This document shows, piece after piece, positions 35,096 to 45,300 of a stretch of DNA of 61,389 nt (position 1 is the stretch's first letter; each line of letters starts with the position of its first letter). The notes below the pieces were generated by a model that saw only the letters and a program-made list of their open reading frames with translations, had not been told where the DNA came from and ran no database searches. Source of the DNA: an uncultured Robinsoniella sp. (GTDB lineage: Bacteria > Bacillota > Clostridia > Lachnospirales > Lachnospiraceae); the NCBI GenBank assembly GCA_900539655.1, contig UQCR01000026.1, forward strand, positions 1 through 61,389. The letters run 5' to 3'. The position numbers and the translations under genes are program-made.

Positions 35096-36453
35096 GAGAA
35101 TATCATGTATACGAAAAAACAGCCCTCAGCATCCCCTTCACGTGGGCAAATTCTCCTGCAAACTATGTACAGCCAACGGAAAGCAATTTTAAAGCATGCC
35201 AAAAAATAATCCTGATGTGCATAGCCGTCCTTTTGTCTCTTACAGGATGCGGGCAGAAGGAAGTGCCGGTGTACCAACAGGACGAAGACGGGATTTTGCT
35301 GACGGTTCTGGCGGGACAATCGACTTCCGATGCAGGTATAGAAGATATGATTGATGAAGTTCTTGCTGAGGAATATCCTAATGTAAAACTCCAGTGGGAG
35401 TGCGTGGATTGGGGAGAAAAATTCAATTCCCAAATGCAGGGCAGGTTTGCCGCAGGAGAGATTCCCGATATTATGATTGGAAAAGCACAGGACGTTCAGG
35501 CATATGCCCATACCGGGAATCTGTCTGTTCTGCCAAAGGATTATACAGACAGAATCAGAGCAGAAGCGTTAAAAGCAGTGACGGTAGACGGTGCCGTGTA
35601 TGGAATGCCATATAATGCCTGGTATCAGGGAGTCATTTATAACAAAGAGATATTCAGAAAATATAATCTGAAAGTGCCGGAAACACAGAAAGAGCTGAGT
35701 GATATTATAAAAGTTCTAAAAGAAAATGGTGTAACACCCTTTGCCAGCCATTTCAGGGAGAGCTGGAAAGTGGGAAATATGACCATGCAGTTCTTTATGA
35801 ATGAAATATTCAGCAGCACACCTGAATGGGGAGACCGGTTCAGGCAGGGTGGGGTTAACTTTACGGACAGTTCGGTTATAAGACGCTGTCTGTCTTATAA
35901 CAAAATGATACTGGATGCCAGCTGGCAGGACGCACTATTGATTGATCAGTTTGAAAGTGACAGCCGATTTACGCAAGGACAGGCTGCAATGTATCTGACC
36001 GGATCCTGGTCCATGCAGTTTACGAGCCAGTATAACGAGAATATGGAGCTGGGAATCTTTCCATTTCCCAATGAAAATGGTGATGCCCGGCTTATCAGGG
36101 AGACAAACATGACCTTTATGAAAAGTTCCAAAACAAAGCACAGTGAATTGATTAACGATATCTTCAACACCCTGCTGACAAGCGAAAAACTGGAACGTGA
36201 AATCCTGGACTTTACCCAGACGGCTTCAGTCGTAAAAGGAGTAGAACCGGCCAGCCGCAGCAGGATTCAGGATGACATAGACAGATATGAGAAAGATGGC
36301 CAGGTCGTAGAAGTGAGCCTGGGCAACTCACAGTTTGTCTGGTCCTTCCAGAATGATCTGGCGGCTCAGCAGCTTTTGTGGCTTCAGGGGGAGAAAACCC
36401 TGGATGAAGTATTGGCATATGCGGATCGGGAGCGGGAAGAGAGTGCGTATTGA
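35092..36453 (+). CDS. Orphan family-1 solute-binding lipoprotein linked to YesMN
   Basis: A 453-aa lipoprotein starting in an ATGA overlap with the regulator. The lipobox SLTGC lies at about residue 46, so the leader is unusually long, with no better in-frame start seen. The mature domain is a family 1 sugar-binding fold: TVLAGQSTSDAGIEDMIDE, PDIMIGKAQDVQ, GMPYNAWYQGVIYNKE and TPFASHF. It is a close paralogue of the ABC-operon lipoprotein at 47797, sharing whole motifs. There are no permease genes here. It may lend substrate to the permeases at 49348-51104 or serve as a co-sensor for the YesM kinase. Confidence 0.9.
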   Translation: MREYHVYEKTALSIPFTWANSPANYVQPTESNFKACQKIILMCIAVLLSLTGCGQKEVPVYQQDEDGILLTVLAGQSTSDAGIEDMIDEVLAEEYPNVKLQWECVDWGEKFNSQMQGRFAAGEIPDIMIGKAQDVQAYAHTGNLSVLPKDYTDRIRAEALKAVTVDGAVYGMPYNAWYQGVIYNKEIFRKYNLKVPETQKELSDIIKVLKENGVTPFASHFRESWKVGNMTMQFFMNEIFSSTPEWGDRFRQGGVNFTDSSVIRRCLSYNKMILDASWQDALLIDQFESDSRFTQGQAAMYLTGSWSMQFTSQYNENMELGIFPFPNENGDARLIRETNMTFMKSSKTKHSELINDIFNTLLTSEKLEREILDFTQTASVVKGVEPASRSRIQDDIDRYEKDGQVVEVSLGNSQFVWSFQNDLAAQQLLWLQGEKTLDEVLAYADREREESAY

Positions 36454-36480
36454 ATGAGTAGCTGAAAATATTAATTATAT

Positions 36481-36541
36481 TTTAGGTCACATAATAGGTT
36501 AGATTTTAGGTTGTTTATAAGTTAGATTATAGGTTAAATGA
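36481..36541 (+). repeat. Short degenerate TAGGTTAGATT-type repeats
   Basis: Several TAGGTTAGATT/TAAGTTAGATT/TAGGTTAAATG words occur in tandem in the AT-rich spacer. A probable -10 TATAAT at 36592-36597 with extended TGG follows, for the next gene. Confidence 0.4.
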
Positions 36542-36702
36542 TAGCTAAACTAGAATCAGATGTCTCCCTTTTCAGATTGATTAGAGAATGGTATAATGTT
36601 TATAATTAATAATATAGTGCAGCATATGTTAAGAAGAATATGACACTTATAAAAGTCATAATGATTGCAAATAAATATGTTGGATAGAGATGAGGTGGGT
36701 AT

Positions 36703-38376
36703 TTGGAACTTAAAAAATTACCGGTTGGAATTGATGACTTTAAAAAAATAATTTTACAGGATTATTATTTTGTAGATAAAACATTGCTTATTAAAGAACT
36801 TATAGATTTAAAAGGTGAAGTAAACTTATTCACAAGGCCAAGAAGATTCGGTAAAACCCTGAATATGAGCATGTTACAATATTTCTTTGAAATATCGGAA
36901 GAAAATAATAAAGAAATTTTTCTGGATTTAAAGATTGCCCGGACCGGGGAACAATACATGAAATATCAAGGAAAGTATCCCGTCATTAATCTTACATTAA
37001 AGGGTGCAAAGCAAGCAAACTTTGAGTATGCTATTTTGAGCATTAAAAGAGCAATTTCAAGTGAATTTCAGAGGCACAGAAAAGAAGTACTGGAATATGA
37101 AGCAGAAAAAGACCGTATTCTAAAAATACTGGACGCAGAAGGTGATACAGGTGTTTATCTGGATTCCATACAGCTTTTATCCAAGTGTCTGTATGAGTAT
37201 TACCAGACGCCGGTAATTATTCTGATCGATGAATATGATGTTCCTTTGGAAAATGCATACTTCAGCGGATTTTATAATGAAATGGTTTTTTTCGTAAGAT
37301 CCTTATTTGAATCTGCGTTAAAAACTAATAAATATCTGGAATTTGCCGTAATGACAGGCTGTCTGCGCATCTCAAAAGAAAGCATTTTTACAGGCTTAAA
37401 TAATCTGGAAATTATTTCGATCCTAAGTGTGCACTACTCAGAGCATTTTGGCTTTACAGAAATTGAAATGGATGATATGTTAAAATATTATGGTTTGGAA
37501 GAAAAGAAGGAAACTATCAAAGACTGGTATGACGGTTACCTGTTTGGAAACACAGAAGTCTATAATCCCTGGAGTATCGTGCGTTATGTAAAGGACAGTT
37601 ACTATGGGTCACATGGTTTTCCCATATCCTATTGGGGAACAACCAGTTCCAATTCAATAGTCCGTACAATGGTAGAAAAGGCAAATGATCTCCAGACAAA
37701 GAGCGATCTGGAAATGTTAATGCAGGGAGATGAAATAGAGAAGCCCGTACATGAAGATGTCACTTATGATGAAATATACAACAGTACCAATAACCTATGG
37801 AATTTTATGTTTTTTACAGGGTATCTCAAAAAGGTAAGTGAAAGATTTGATGATAACGGAGATCATTTTATAACATTGAAAATACCAAATAAAGAAGTAG
37901 CTTACATTTTCAGACACAAGATAATGGGATGGTTTCAGGAAATGATTCAATCCAGAAATTTACAGAATTTGTATTTAGCAATTATCAAATCAGATGAGGT
38001 AGAGGTAGAGCAGGAATTAAAACAGCTGTTAAGAGATACGATCAGCTACGAAGATTATAATGAAAACTTTTATCATGGATTTCTGTTGGGATGCCTTTCC
38101 GGAATGAGTGATTATTATGTCAAATCAAACAGGGAAAGTGGAGATGGACGCAGTGATATTATCATTCGTCATCCGGATTTTAACGAAAAGGCCGTCATCC
38201 TAGAATTAAAGTGCACTGCCAGTCCCCGGAAGATGGAAGATAAGTGCCAGGAAGCCTTGAATCAGATTGAAGTAAAACACTATGACGATGAACTGATAGA
38301 AGAAGGGTATGAAGATATTATTAAATATGGTATAGCATTCTGTAAGAAAAATTGTCTGGTGAGAGTTAAAAAATAA
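36703..38376 (+). CDS. AAA-ATPase-like protein with PD-(D/E)XK nuclease-like C-terminus
   Basis: A TTG start follows GAGGTGGG. The 557-aa product opens with LPVGIDDFKKI and VDKT, a Walker A variant RPRRFGKT (45-52) and Walker B VIILIDEYD (about 169-177), the hallmarks of the AAA-ATPase-like family (DUF1703 group). The C-terminal domain carries DIIIRHP and VILELKC (about 484-502), a PD-(D/E)XK nuclease-like core. Such genes are abundant and often multicopy in gut anaerobes, and their biological role is unknown. It has its own promoter and terminators and appears unrelated to its neighbours, so it may be a recent insertion. Confidence 0.88.
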   Translation: MELKKLPVGIDDFKKIILQDYYFVDKTLLIKELIDLKGEVNLFTRPRRFGKTLNMSMLQYFFEISEENNKEIFLDLKIARTGEQYMKYQGKYPVINLTLKGAKQANFEYAILSIKRAISSEFQRHRKEVLEYEAEKDRILKILDAEGDTGVYLDSIQLLSKCLYEYYQTPVIILIDEYDVPLENAYFSGFYNEMVFFVRSLFESALKTNKYLEFAVMTGCLRISKESIFTGLNNLEIISILSVHYSEHFGFTEIEMDDMLKYYGLEEKKETIKDWYDGYLFGNTEVYNPWSIVRYVKDSYYGSHGFPISYWGTTSSNSIVRTMVEKANDLQTKSDLEMLMQGDEIEKPVHEDVTYDEIYNSTNNLWNFMFFTGYLKKVSERFDDNGDHFITLKIPNKEVAYIFRHKIMGWFQEMIQSRNLQNLYLAIIKSDEVEVEQELKQLLRDTISYEDYNENFYHGFLLGCLSGMSDYYVKSNRESGDGRSDIIIRHPDFNEKAVILELKCTASPRKMEDKCQEALNQIEVKHYDDELIEEGYEDIIKYGIAFCKKNCLVRVKK

Positions 38377-38396
38377 GCCGGTGGATTTACACTTAA

Positions 38397-38419
38397 ACTT
38401 TTTAGTCAACTAAAAAAGT
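38397..38419 (+). terminator. AT-rich hairpin
   Basis: ACTTTTTAGT and ACTAAAAAAGT form a stem with a two-base spacer just after the AAA-ATPase gene. It is weak as a terminator. Confidence 0.4.
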
Positions 38420-38464
38420 GGAATACAAAAGAGGAGGAGGCCAGTTCAACTTTTTTGTATTCCA
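38419..38464. terminator. Perfect 12-bp hairpin
   Basis: TGGAATACAAAA (38419-38430) pairs with TTTTGTATTCCA (38453-38464). The 22-base loop is purine-rich (GAGGAGGAGG). Confidence 0.55.
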
Positions 38465-38488
38465 ATATGATCTGTTATTTACAATATA

Positions 38489-38527
38489 GCAGTAATCTTC
38501 TTTTTGTATAGAGGGTTACTGCTTTTT
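38489..38527 (+). terminator. Rho-independent terminator between convergent genes
   Basis: GCAGTAATC pairs with GGTTACTGC, followed by TTTTTA on the plus strand. It overlaps the helicase stop on the opposite strand. Confidence 0.7.
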
Positions 38528-40598
38528 ACAATTCCATAATCTGTGCTTCTTTGGCAACTAAATCTGACACCACCCCCTCATATACCAGTGTCAACCGATG
38601 CATTGCCCTGGTACATGCAATATACAGCAGATTCCTGTCATATTCAGTATAATATGTGTTCCTGTCTGCATCCGATATGATGACTTCATCAAATTCAAGC
38701 CCTTTAGACATCTGGATGGAAGTGACCGATACCCCATTTACAAAAGTGGTACTTTCGGGTGTTATCAGCTGTATGTCATAATCATTCGCCAGCTGGTCAT
38801 ATAGAATCTGAGCAGTATGATTTGTCTTGGCAATGATTCCAAGAGATACATTTCCATTTCTTAAAAACAGTTCAATTTCCATTTTAATTCGTGAGATTTC
38901 TTCCGGTTTGCTGATACAGTGAATCAGCCGGGGAGCTTCACCATGGCGTTCCATTGGTTCCAGAGAATCCACATGCTGTATTTGCCTTGCAAAGGTAATA
39001 ATTTCATATGTAGAGCGGTAACTTTTATTTAGTTTTATCAGCTCGGCTCCATCATATAATGCTTTTAAATCCTCTAATGTATGCACATGGTTTGGATTGA
39101 TAAACTGGCCAAAGTCCCCCAGTATTGTTTTCTGGCATTTAAACAGAATATTGATGACCGCATATTGGATGGGCGTGTAATCCTGCATTTCATCAATAAC
39201 CAGATGTTTGATCCTTTTACTTTCCTGCAACCCGGCAAATGCCCCGTGAAGGTATAGAAATGGATATACATCGGCCCATTCCAGAGTCTTGCCGGACGGC
39301 ATTACAAGCATGTCTGAAGCTTCCAACTGCCTGTAGAATTCCCGGTATAATGAAAGTGTATTTTTTATTATAAGCATAGTATTCAGACTTTTCAGTATGG
39401 AATTGATCTTGGGTAAATCATGTTCCATGATATTATCGGTCTCAAAGCGGTCACGAATATCTTCTGCGATCATTCTTAAACGCTTCTTTACAGGGAAGCT
39501 GCCGTAGGCATGGTAGCGTGCTTGTATCCAATTAGATTTGGCGGTAAATGGTCCAAAAGTATAATCTGAGGGTTGGAATATCTGGTCGTGCATCTGTCCG
39601 ATATACTTGTCCATAAGCCGGACAAATTCAAGTGTTGATTTAAATCGGACTCTTCTGTTCCAGGATTCATCCTTTGACTCCAGCGGATCCTTGTCAGGTT
39701 CAAATCCAATCACTCCTTCTAACTGAATTTCAGCGATATCTGTAAATCCGGATTCATAAATAGGTTCCTCTCCAAGTTCGGGCAGGACACTGGAAATATA
39801 ATCGCCAAAAACTTTATTAGGGGACAGTATCGTGATATTTTTGGCGGACAGCCGGTCTTTAAATCGATAGAGTAGAAAAGCAATCCGGTGCAGTGCGATA
39901 GAAGTTTTTCCTGACCCGGCAACACCCTGGATGATCAATGTTCCGGATTTTTCATTTCGGATAATGCGGTTTTGATCTTTTTGAATAGTGGAAATAATAG
40001 ATTTCATCTTTTCATCTGAGGTGTGGCTAAGTTCCCGTTGTAAGACATTATCCTGAATATTAACGGAGCTTTCAAGGGCATACTCCAGCTTCCCATTTTT
40101 GATTTTAAACTGGCGTTTGCGGGTTAAATTGCCGTTTACCCTTCCGGAGGGGGCATTAAATCCAGCAGGACCTGTCTCATAGTCATAAAACATGCCGGCT
40201 ATGGGTGCACGCCAGTCGAAGACAAGGAGTTTATTCTCGTGGCTGAATGTGAAGCGGCCAATATAATGTACCATTGCATGGTCTTCATCTTCCGGACAAA
40301 AATCAATGCGGGCAAAATATGGGGAATCTTTCAGTTTGTATATTTTATCCCGTACTCCTACCGCAAATGCTCCAATGTGGTCTATTTGCTTTAAAGCAAG
40401 TTCATTCTGAAACATTTCGTGGGGGTCAATTTCACCACGGTAATCTGCCATGTAGCGTTTGGCTTCCATATAGTCTTTATCCAGCCGGTCTACTTTCGAT
40501 TCCGCTTCCATCAGAGCGGCTTCCAGTTTTTCGTTCATTTCAGCCAGGTGGGTGATTTCATCCGGAAAAGGAATTTGATTATTCAGATCGTTTGACAT
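38526..40598 (-). CDS. helD: HelD-like superfamily 1 DNA helicase
   Basis: ATG at 40598 is set by GGGGGAGGGG on the minus strand; an upstream ATG would overlap further. The 690-aa product has an N-terminal coiled coil (about 15-55), Walker A GVAGSGKTS (225-233), Walker B LVIDEMQDY, the SIQMSKGLEFDEVII motif and YIACTRAM near the end. This matches the Firmicutes HelD group, which recycles RNA polymerase, rather than UvrD or RecB. Length is slightly below that of typical HelD (about 770). Its start overlaps the AraC-GNAT gene by 20 bases, so the two are translationally coupled. Confidence 0.88.
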   Translation of the reverse strand: MSNDLNNQIPFPDEITHLAEMNEKLEAALMEAESKVDRLDKDYMEAKRYMADYRGEIDPHEMFQNELALKQIDHIGAFAVGVRDKIYKLKDSPYFARIDFCPEDEDHAMVHYIGRFTFSHENKLLVFDWRAPIAGMFYDYETGPAGFNAPSGRVNGNLTRKRQFKIKNGKLEYALESSVNIQDNVLQRELSHTSDEKMKSIISTIQKDQNRIIRNEKSGTLIIQGVAGSGKTSIALHRIAFLLYRFKDRLSAKNITILSPNKVFGDYISSVLPELGEEPIYESGFTDIAEIQLEGVIGFEPDKDPLESKDESWNRRVRFKSTLEFVRLMDKYIGQMHDQIFQPSDYTFGPFTAKSNWIQARYHAYGSFPVKKRLRMIAEDIRDRFETDNIMEHDLPKINSILKSLNTMLIIKNTLSLYREFYRQLEASDMLVMPSGKTLEWADVYPFLYLHGAFAGLQESKRIKHLVIDEMQDYTPIQYAVINILFKCQKTILGDFGQFINPNHVHTLEDLKALYDGAELIKLNKSYRSTYEIITFARQIQHVDSLEPMERHGEAPRLIHCISKPEEISRIKMEIELFLRNGNVSLGIIAKTNHTAQILYDQLANDYDIQLITPESTTFVNGVSVTSIQMSKGLEFDEVIISDADRNTYYTEYDRNLLYIACTRAMHRLTLVYEGVVSDLVAKEAQIMEL

Positions 40599-41442
40599 TT
40601 TTCCCCTCCCCCGGCAATACAAATCGTTGAGTGGGATAGCCGTATTCTACCAACAGCTCCGCCTCTGCAAAACCCAGATCCAGGATTTCCCTGCGATGTC
40701 CGGTGTCCGCCCTGTCACCTTCTCTGTAGGTGGTAATGCTGATGTCTTTCCCTTTTAGCAGTTCACTCATTACTTTATCCAGAAAAGCCTTGGGAACGCC
40801 CTTTTTACGATAGAGCGGGTGGGTTCCCATGAAATCAATACTTCCGTTCTGATAAGAAAAAAGCATAATTCCCGTTGCAATTCCGCCATCTTTTAAGATC
40901 AATGCCTGCTTTGTGTCTATTCGCTGTTTAAGTACCTGAATATATTCTTCTTCATACAAATGAGGAAAACCATCAATAACAAGCCGGACTAAATCCATCC
41001 AGCATGGAATATCTTCTTTTGATGCAAAAGTAACTTCCCATGCAGGTTTTTTATCACTGTGAAGCATATGATACCTCCCTTTAAACTCAAATTTTAATTG
41101 CAGTGGGTAAAATTTTTCATTTTCCCTGTATTTATTAGGAGGCTGCTTATACATCGCAGTGAAAATATTTGTAAATGCCTGCTGGCTCTCATATCCGGCA
41201 ATCAGGGCAATTTCCAATATCGATTTATCAGAAAATACCAATAATTTGGCTGCTTCTGTTAATTTTCTCCGCTGGATGTATTCATGAATAGTAAGACCGA
41301 CACTGGTAGTGAATGTGCGGTGTAAATAGTACTTTGAATAGTGGACGGCGCTAGCAACCACATCTAAATCGGTTTTCTCTGTCAGGTGTGATTCGATATA
41401 GTCGATAGCGGATATAATTTTTTCAATGCTCTTATTCTGCAT
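40579..41442 (-). CDS. AraC DNA-binding domain fused to GNAT acetyltransferase
   Basis: ATG 41442 is chosen for AAAGGAGGAAAACG upstream. The 287-aa product begins with an AraC/XylS helix-turn-helix domain (about 1-105: LDVVASAVHYSKYYLHRTF, ILEIALIAGYESQQAFTNIF). The C-terminal half is a GNAT fold (about 140-285: GIATGIMLFSYQNGSIDFMGT, then HPLYRKKGVPKAFLDKVM, the acetyl-CoA loop region). This order, with the DNA-binding domain first, resembles Rob/SoxS-type regulators with an added enzyme. It probably couples acetyl transfer or ligand sensing to regulation of itself and helD. The substrate is unknown. Confidence 0.88.
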   Translation of the reverse strand: MQNKSIEKIISAIDYIESHLTEKTDLDVVASAVHYSKYYLHRTFTTSVGLTIHEYIQRRKLTEAAKLLVFSDKSILEIALIAGYESQQAFTNIFTAMYKQPPNKYRENEKFYPLQLKFEFKGRYHMLHSDKKPAWEVTFASKEDIPCWMDLVRLVIDGFPHLYEEEYIQVLKQRIDTKQALILKDGGIATGIMLFSYQNGSIDFMGTHPLYRKKGVPKAFLDKVMSELLKGKDISITTYREGDRADTGHRREILDLGFAEAELLVEYGYPTQRFVLPGEGKNVKRSE

Positions 41443-42016
41443 TCGTTTTCCTCCTTTCAACTGCAATAATTTAAGATTATAACAAAAATGTATGGCTTAT
41501 TTTTAATCATTCTTGCTTTTTTTCCGGGTGGGTTAACATGAGCTCTTTACATAAGTTCTTGCTTAAAAAATAAAAACGGCGGCTTTGATCGTTATTTCAA
41601 AACCGTCGTTAAGCTATTTATTTCTTTATGCCATGCAATCCGGCTCCCACAAAAAACGGTTTTGTATTACCGCTGGACAGCAAAAGAATATGGCATTATC
41701 ATTTGCGCCGCCATTAATCCCGCCTGTTTCAGTCAGCATTATTTAAGCGCCCATTACTCTTATTTTGTTCATCATTTATTGGAGCATCAGGGTTTTTAGA
41801 AGGCAAGCATTTTAATCACTCATTAAACGGATTTTAAGCATCAGCGGGTAATCTGCAAATGCGTTAACCGCCTTCTTATTCTCTTCATCTCCAATTATAT
41901 ACATACATACAAATAATATCAATTAATAAACTTTGAATCGTATCAGAAGGCAGATATCAAATGCTCTCATGCTTACGGGCAGGAGCAAATGAAACTGGGG
42001 GAAATCCAAACAGATT
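41443..42016. other. Intergenic region with little content
   Basis: These 574 bases hold a terminator-like hairpin at 41565-41610. There is also one 30-codon minus-strand frame (41812-41904, MYIIGDEENKK...) without a ribosome site. The remainder shows no gene, repeat or RNA I can support. Scattered stop codons suggest decayed sequence. Confidence 0.6.
41565..41610 (-). terminator. Terminator on the minus strand
   Basis: AACGGCGGCTTTGA (41575-41588) pairs with TCAAAACCGTCGTT (41597-41610) with G-U pairs. On the minus strand it is followed by TTTTTATTTTTT. It may end transcripts from the small gene at 42208. Confidence 0.65.
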
Positions 42017-42208
42017 CTAATTCTGCCGGGCAAATTCATTTATTTTTTGCTGCGATTCTAAGATATTTTTTTCCACTCTGCTCAGATTCTCCTGTAATTC
42101 ATCATCGGTTTTTTCCATAGATGCCAGTTGTTCCTTTATATTTTCAATATTATCTTTCATTGGCTGTATAATGCTTGTGATTGCCTGTAGTAATTCATTA
42201 TCTGTCAT
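42017..42208 (-). CDS. Small coiled-coil protein (63 aa)
   Basis: A 63-aa soluble helical protein, MTDNELLQAITSIIQPMKDN..., with heptad-like leucines and charged residues through QLASMEKTDDELQENL and a short polar tail. AGGAGGTGAACCC provides a strong ribosome site. It has no Cys, signal or known motif. Similar short coiled-coil proteins are common in Clostridia. It stands alone on the minus strand, divergent from the large glycosidase. Confidence 0.7.
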   Translation of the reverse strand: MTDNELLQAITSIIQPMKDNIENIKEQLASMEKTDDELQENLSRVEKNILESQQKINEFARQN

Positions 42209-42298
42209 GGGTTCACCTCCTGTTTTATATACGACTGTTCTTTGAGTGAGTCAACACACCTTAGTGTTCCACCGAATTTTCCAAATATTCACAAGAAA

Positions 42299-42355
42299 GT
42301 ACAAGTCCGTTTTTCAATTTTGTCCTACAAAAACATTTTGCAATGCTGTTAAAAT
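42299..42355 (+). promoter_or_regulatory. Promoter of 42385 gene with candidate YesN operator
   Basis: The motif GTACAA-N5-TTTTTC-N2-TTTTGTCCTAC spans 42299-42328. Exactly 21 bases later lies the -10 TAAAAT (42350-42355). The same 30-bp motif and the same 21-base distance occur at 47701-47757. There is no good -35 box, which fits a promoter that depends on an activator. Confidence 0.65.
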
Positions 42356-42384
42356 AAAACTATCAAATTGCAAGGAGGAAGAAA

Positions 42385-45300
42385 ATGAAGAAGAAAGCAG
42401 TTAAGAAACTATTGTCGGCAGTTTTGGCAGCAGCTATGGTTGTGACATCAGGAGTTCCGGCGGCGTCTTTGACGGCGCAGGCTGCAGGTAATGAAAACAG
42501 TCCTGTTCTAACGGTGGATATGTCCTCGCAAGGGCGGGCACTGAAGCATGGGGCTACCGGATGGCTTTACGGACAGGGAGATGACCAGGTTCCAACATCC
42601 AATATGATTACACCGTTAAAACCCAACACGGCTGTGCAGAAAGCGCCAAATGGCATGCAGCATCCCAATGGTGATGTTCTGGATACGGCGAAGACATTTC
42701 TGGATTCAGGCGGCAAGCATATTCAGATCTATGTACCGGATTATTATGCCCTTTGGTTCTATGAGTTTACCGGTACAGAGTACTATCTGGAAATTCTGAA
42801 AATGCAGGCTCAGGCTTGTATCGATCAGGGTATCCAGGATGAAGCAGTCTATGTATTATACAATGAACCCAGTGAAAATTGGGTAGGCGAATATCATGAT
42901 GACAAAGGAAATAAGGTAACAGGCTGGAATAGCATGTTCTGGTTCTGGAATGACATGGTTAACGCCCTCAGAGAAGTATACCGGGAAAACGGCATAGAGA
43001 CAGAACCAAAGACAGCAGGGCTTAACCTGGCTGGCTACAATAATTCTGTTATGGAGCAATACATTAAGTTTTGCGTAGAACATAGCTGTATGCCGCAGAT
43101 TATCTCCTGGCACGACTTATCCACCTGGCAGTTTAACAACTTTGGCAATGAATACAATCATTACCGCAGTCTTGAGGCGAAGTACCTTACCGAGGAAAAC
43201 CAGGCGAAATACGGGGTGGATATTACCCCAAGGGAAATTGTAATTAATGAGTATGCAGACCGTTATGAATGCGCCTCACCCGGCAATCTGGTTCGCTGGA
43301 TAGGCTTGTTCGAGGATTACGATGTTGCCGGATGCCTTCCGTTCTGGCACTTTTCCAATAACTTAAATGGCCTTGCCGCAGATAACAACGAGGGCAGCGG
43401 AGCATGGTGGCTGTTTAAATGGTATGGGGATATGTCCGGCAGTTATTTGAACGTCCAGACATCCAACGCAGAAAAATCTGATTTTTATGGTGCGGCATCC
43501 ATTGATGAGAACAAAAAAAGCGCAAATGTTATTTTTGGCGGAAAAAGCGGAAATGCAAATATTGTGCTGGACAACTTAGACAGTACACAGACTTTTGGTG
43601 AGGCGTCAAAAGTCCATGTAAAGGTAGAAGCTACGGATTACACCGGTTTCCATGGTGTTGCAGATGAGCCGCGTACGGTAAAAGAAGGCTCTGTGACTGT
43701 AGAGAACGGAACCGTAACAATTCCCATGAGCGACATGAATTCTATGAGCGGATACCGTGTAACGGTGACTCAGGCAAGTGATGATGAGGCAGCCGGGCTT
43801 CTTAGCAGCACCTGGAAAGCACTGTATGAGGCAGAAGATGGTATTCTGGGCGGAAATGCCAAAATTGGAAGTGCGGATCAGTTCTATGCGTGCTCCAACA
43901 GAAAAAAAGTGGATTACGTAGACACCGCAAATGACAGTGTAACTTTAAATGTATCTGTTCCAAAAGACGGTTACTATAAATATGATATGGTTTATTCTGC
44001 GGCAACCGGTGTGAATACCGGAGATCCGGACAAGAACACGCCATATACGGCGATTCAGACTCTGACCGTTGATGGCAATGAAACGATACAAATGGAACTT
44101 CCCAATACCCTGCATTGGTCAATGGGAGGTATGTACAGCACGTATCTGAAACTGACAGCCGGTAACCATACACTGAAAATTGCAGGTTCCGACAGTCAGG
44201 GTAAGGCGACTCCGGACTGTGTTTACCTGACTTACAAAGGAACAGAGGAAGAAGATACCCAGTATAATACGACATATGAAGCGGAACTGGGAGAATTTAA
44301 TGAGCTGAAGGGTGAGCAGACAACCCTTACAACCGTAAAGGAAGGCGCAAGAGGCTATATAACCGGACTTGGAGACCGCAAAGTTACAGAGGGCGGTGGT
44401 GTCCGCTTTAACGTAGTCGTACCGGAAAACGGAATGTATACAATTGCCCTGAATTATTCGGCAGAACAGGATGGGACAGCCAATATTTATATTGATAATG
44501 ATGCGGTGAACCTGGACAATCTGCGGGCATCCATTGCACTTGTGGCAACCGGTGATAACTGGATGAAAGCATATCAGACCGTATTCCTGCAAAAAGGAAT
44601 TAACATCCTGGATATTGATGCTGACGGCAGCGTAAATCTGGATTATGTAAATGTAAGACTTGCCGGAGACAGCCAGCCAGTATCCGTGGTAGAGGCAGAA
44701 TCGGGAGAACTGACAGGAGAAGCAGCAGTTGGAAACAGCCGGAATGTACAGGCATATGCATCAGAAGGCGGTTATGTAAGCGGTATTAAGGCTGCAAACA
44801 GCGTAGAATTAATTCCGGAAGATGATCCAGACTTTACCATCCTTGGTTTGGGACGTGTGAAAGACCTGGGAGAAGCTGCAGATCAGAACAGTCTGGTACT
44901 TCACGTAAATGTGCCCGAAGACGGCGCTTATAAAATGGCTGTTTATCAATCCAGCGGTGAGCTTTTTGGAAAGCATGACTATAATGCACAGATGACGGAA
45001 CGCTATGCATCCTTCTCTGTAAACGGCGGCGAAGCAGTAAAATATGTATTCAGAAATACTTACAGCGATGAAACATTCCGCGCACAGGTAGTAGATGTAA
45101 GCCTGAAAGCCGGAGATAATACAATTCGTATTTTCAATGACAATTCCAAGGTCGTTACCAATGGAGTGCTGAAAGAAGGAAAATGGGAACACCGTCCGGA
45201 GAACATTGATTATGGCGTATTGACAAATTACACCCCTAATTTTGATAAGTTTGAAATATATAAAACCACAGATGAAACTGCTGTGGAAGAAAATACTACC

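Noticed and set aside
41812..41904. A 30-codon minus-strand frame (MYIIGDEENKK...)
   Set aside because: No ribosome site or promoter; could be a gene remnant but cannot be supported.
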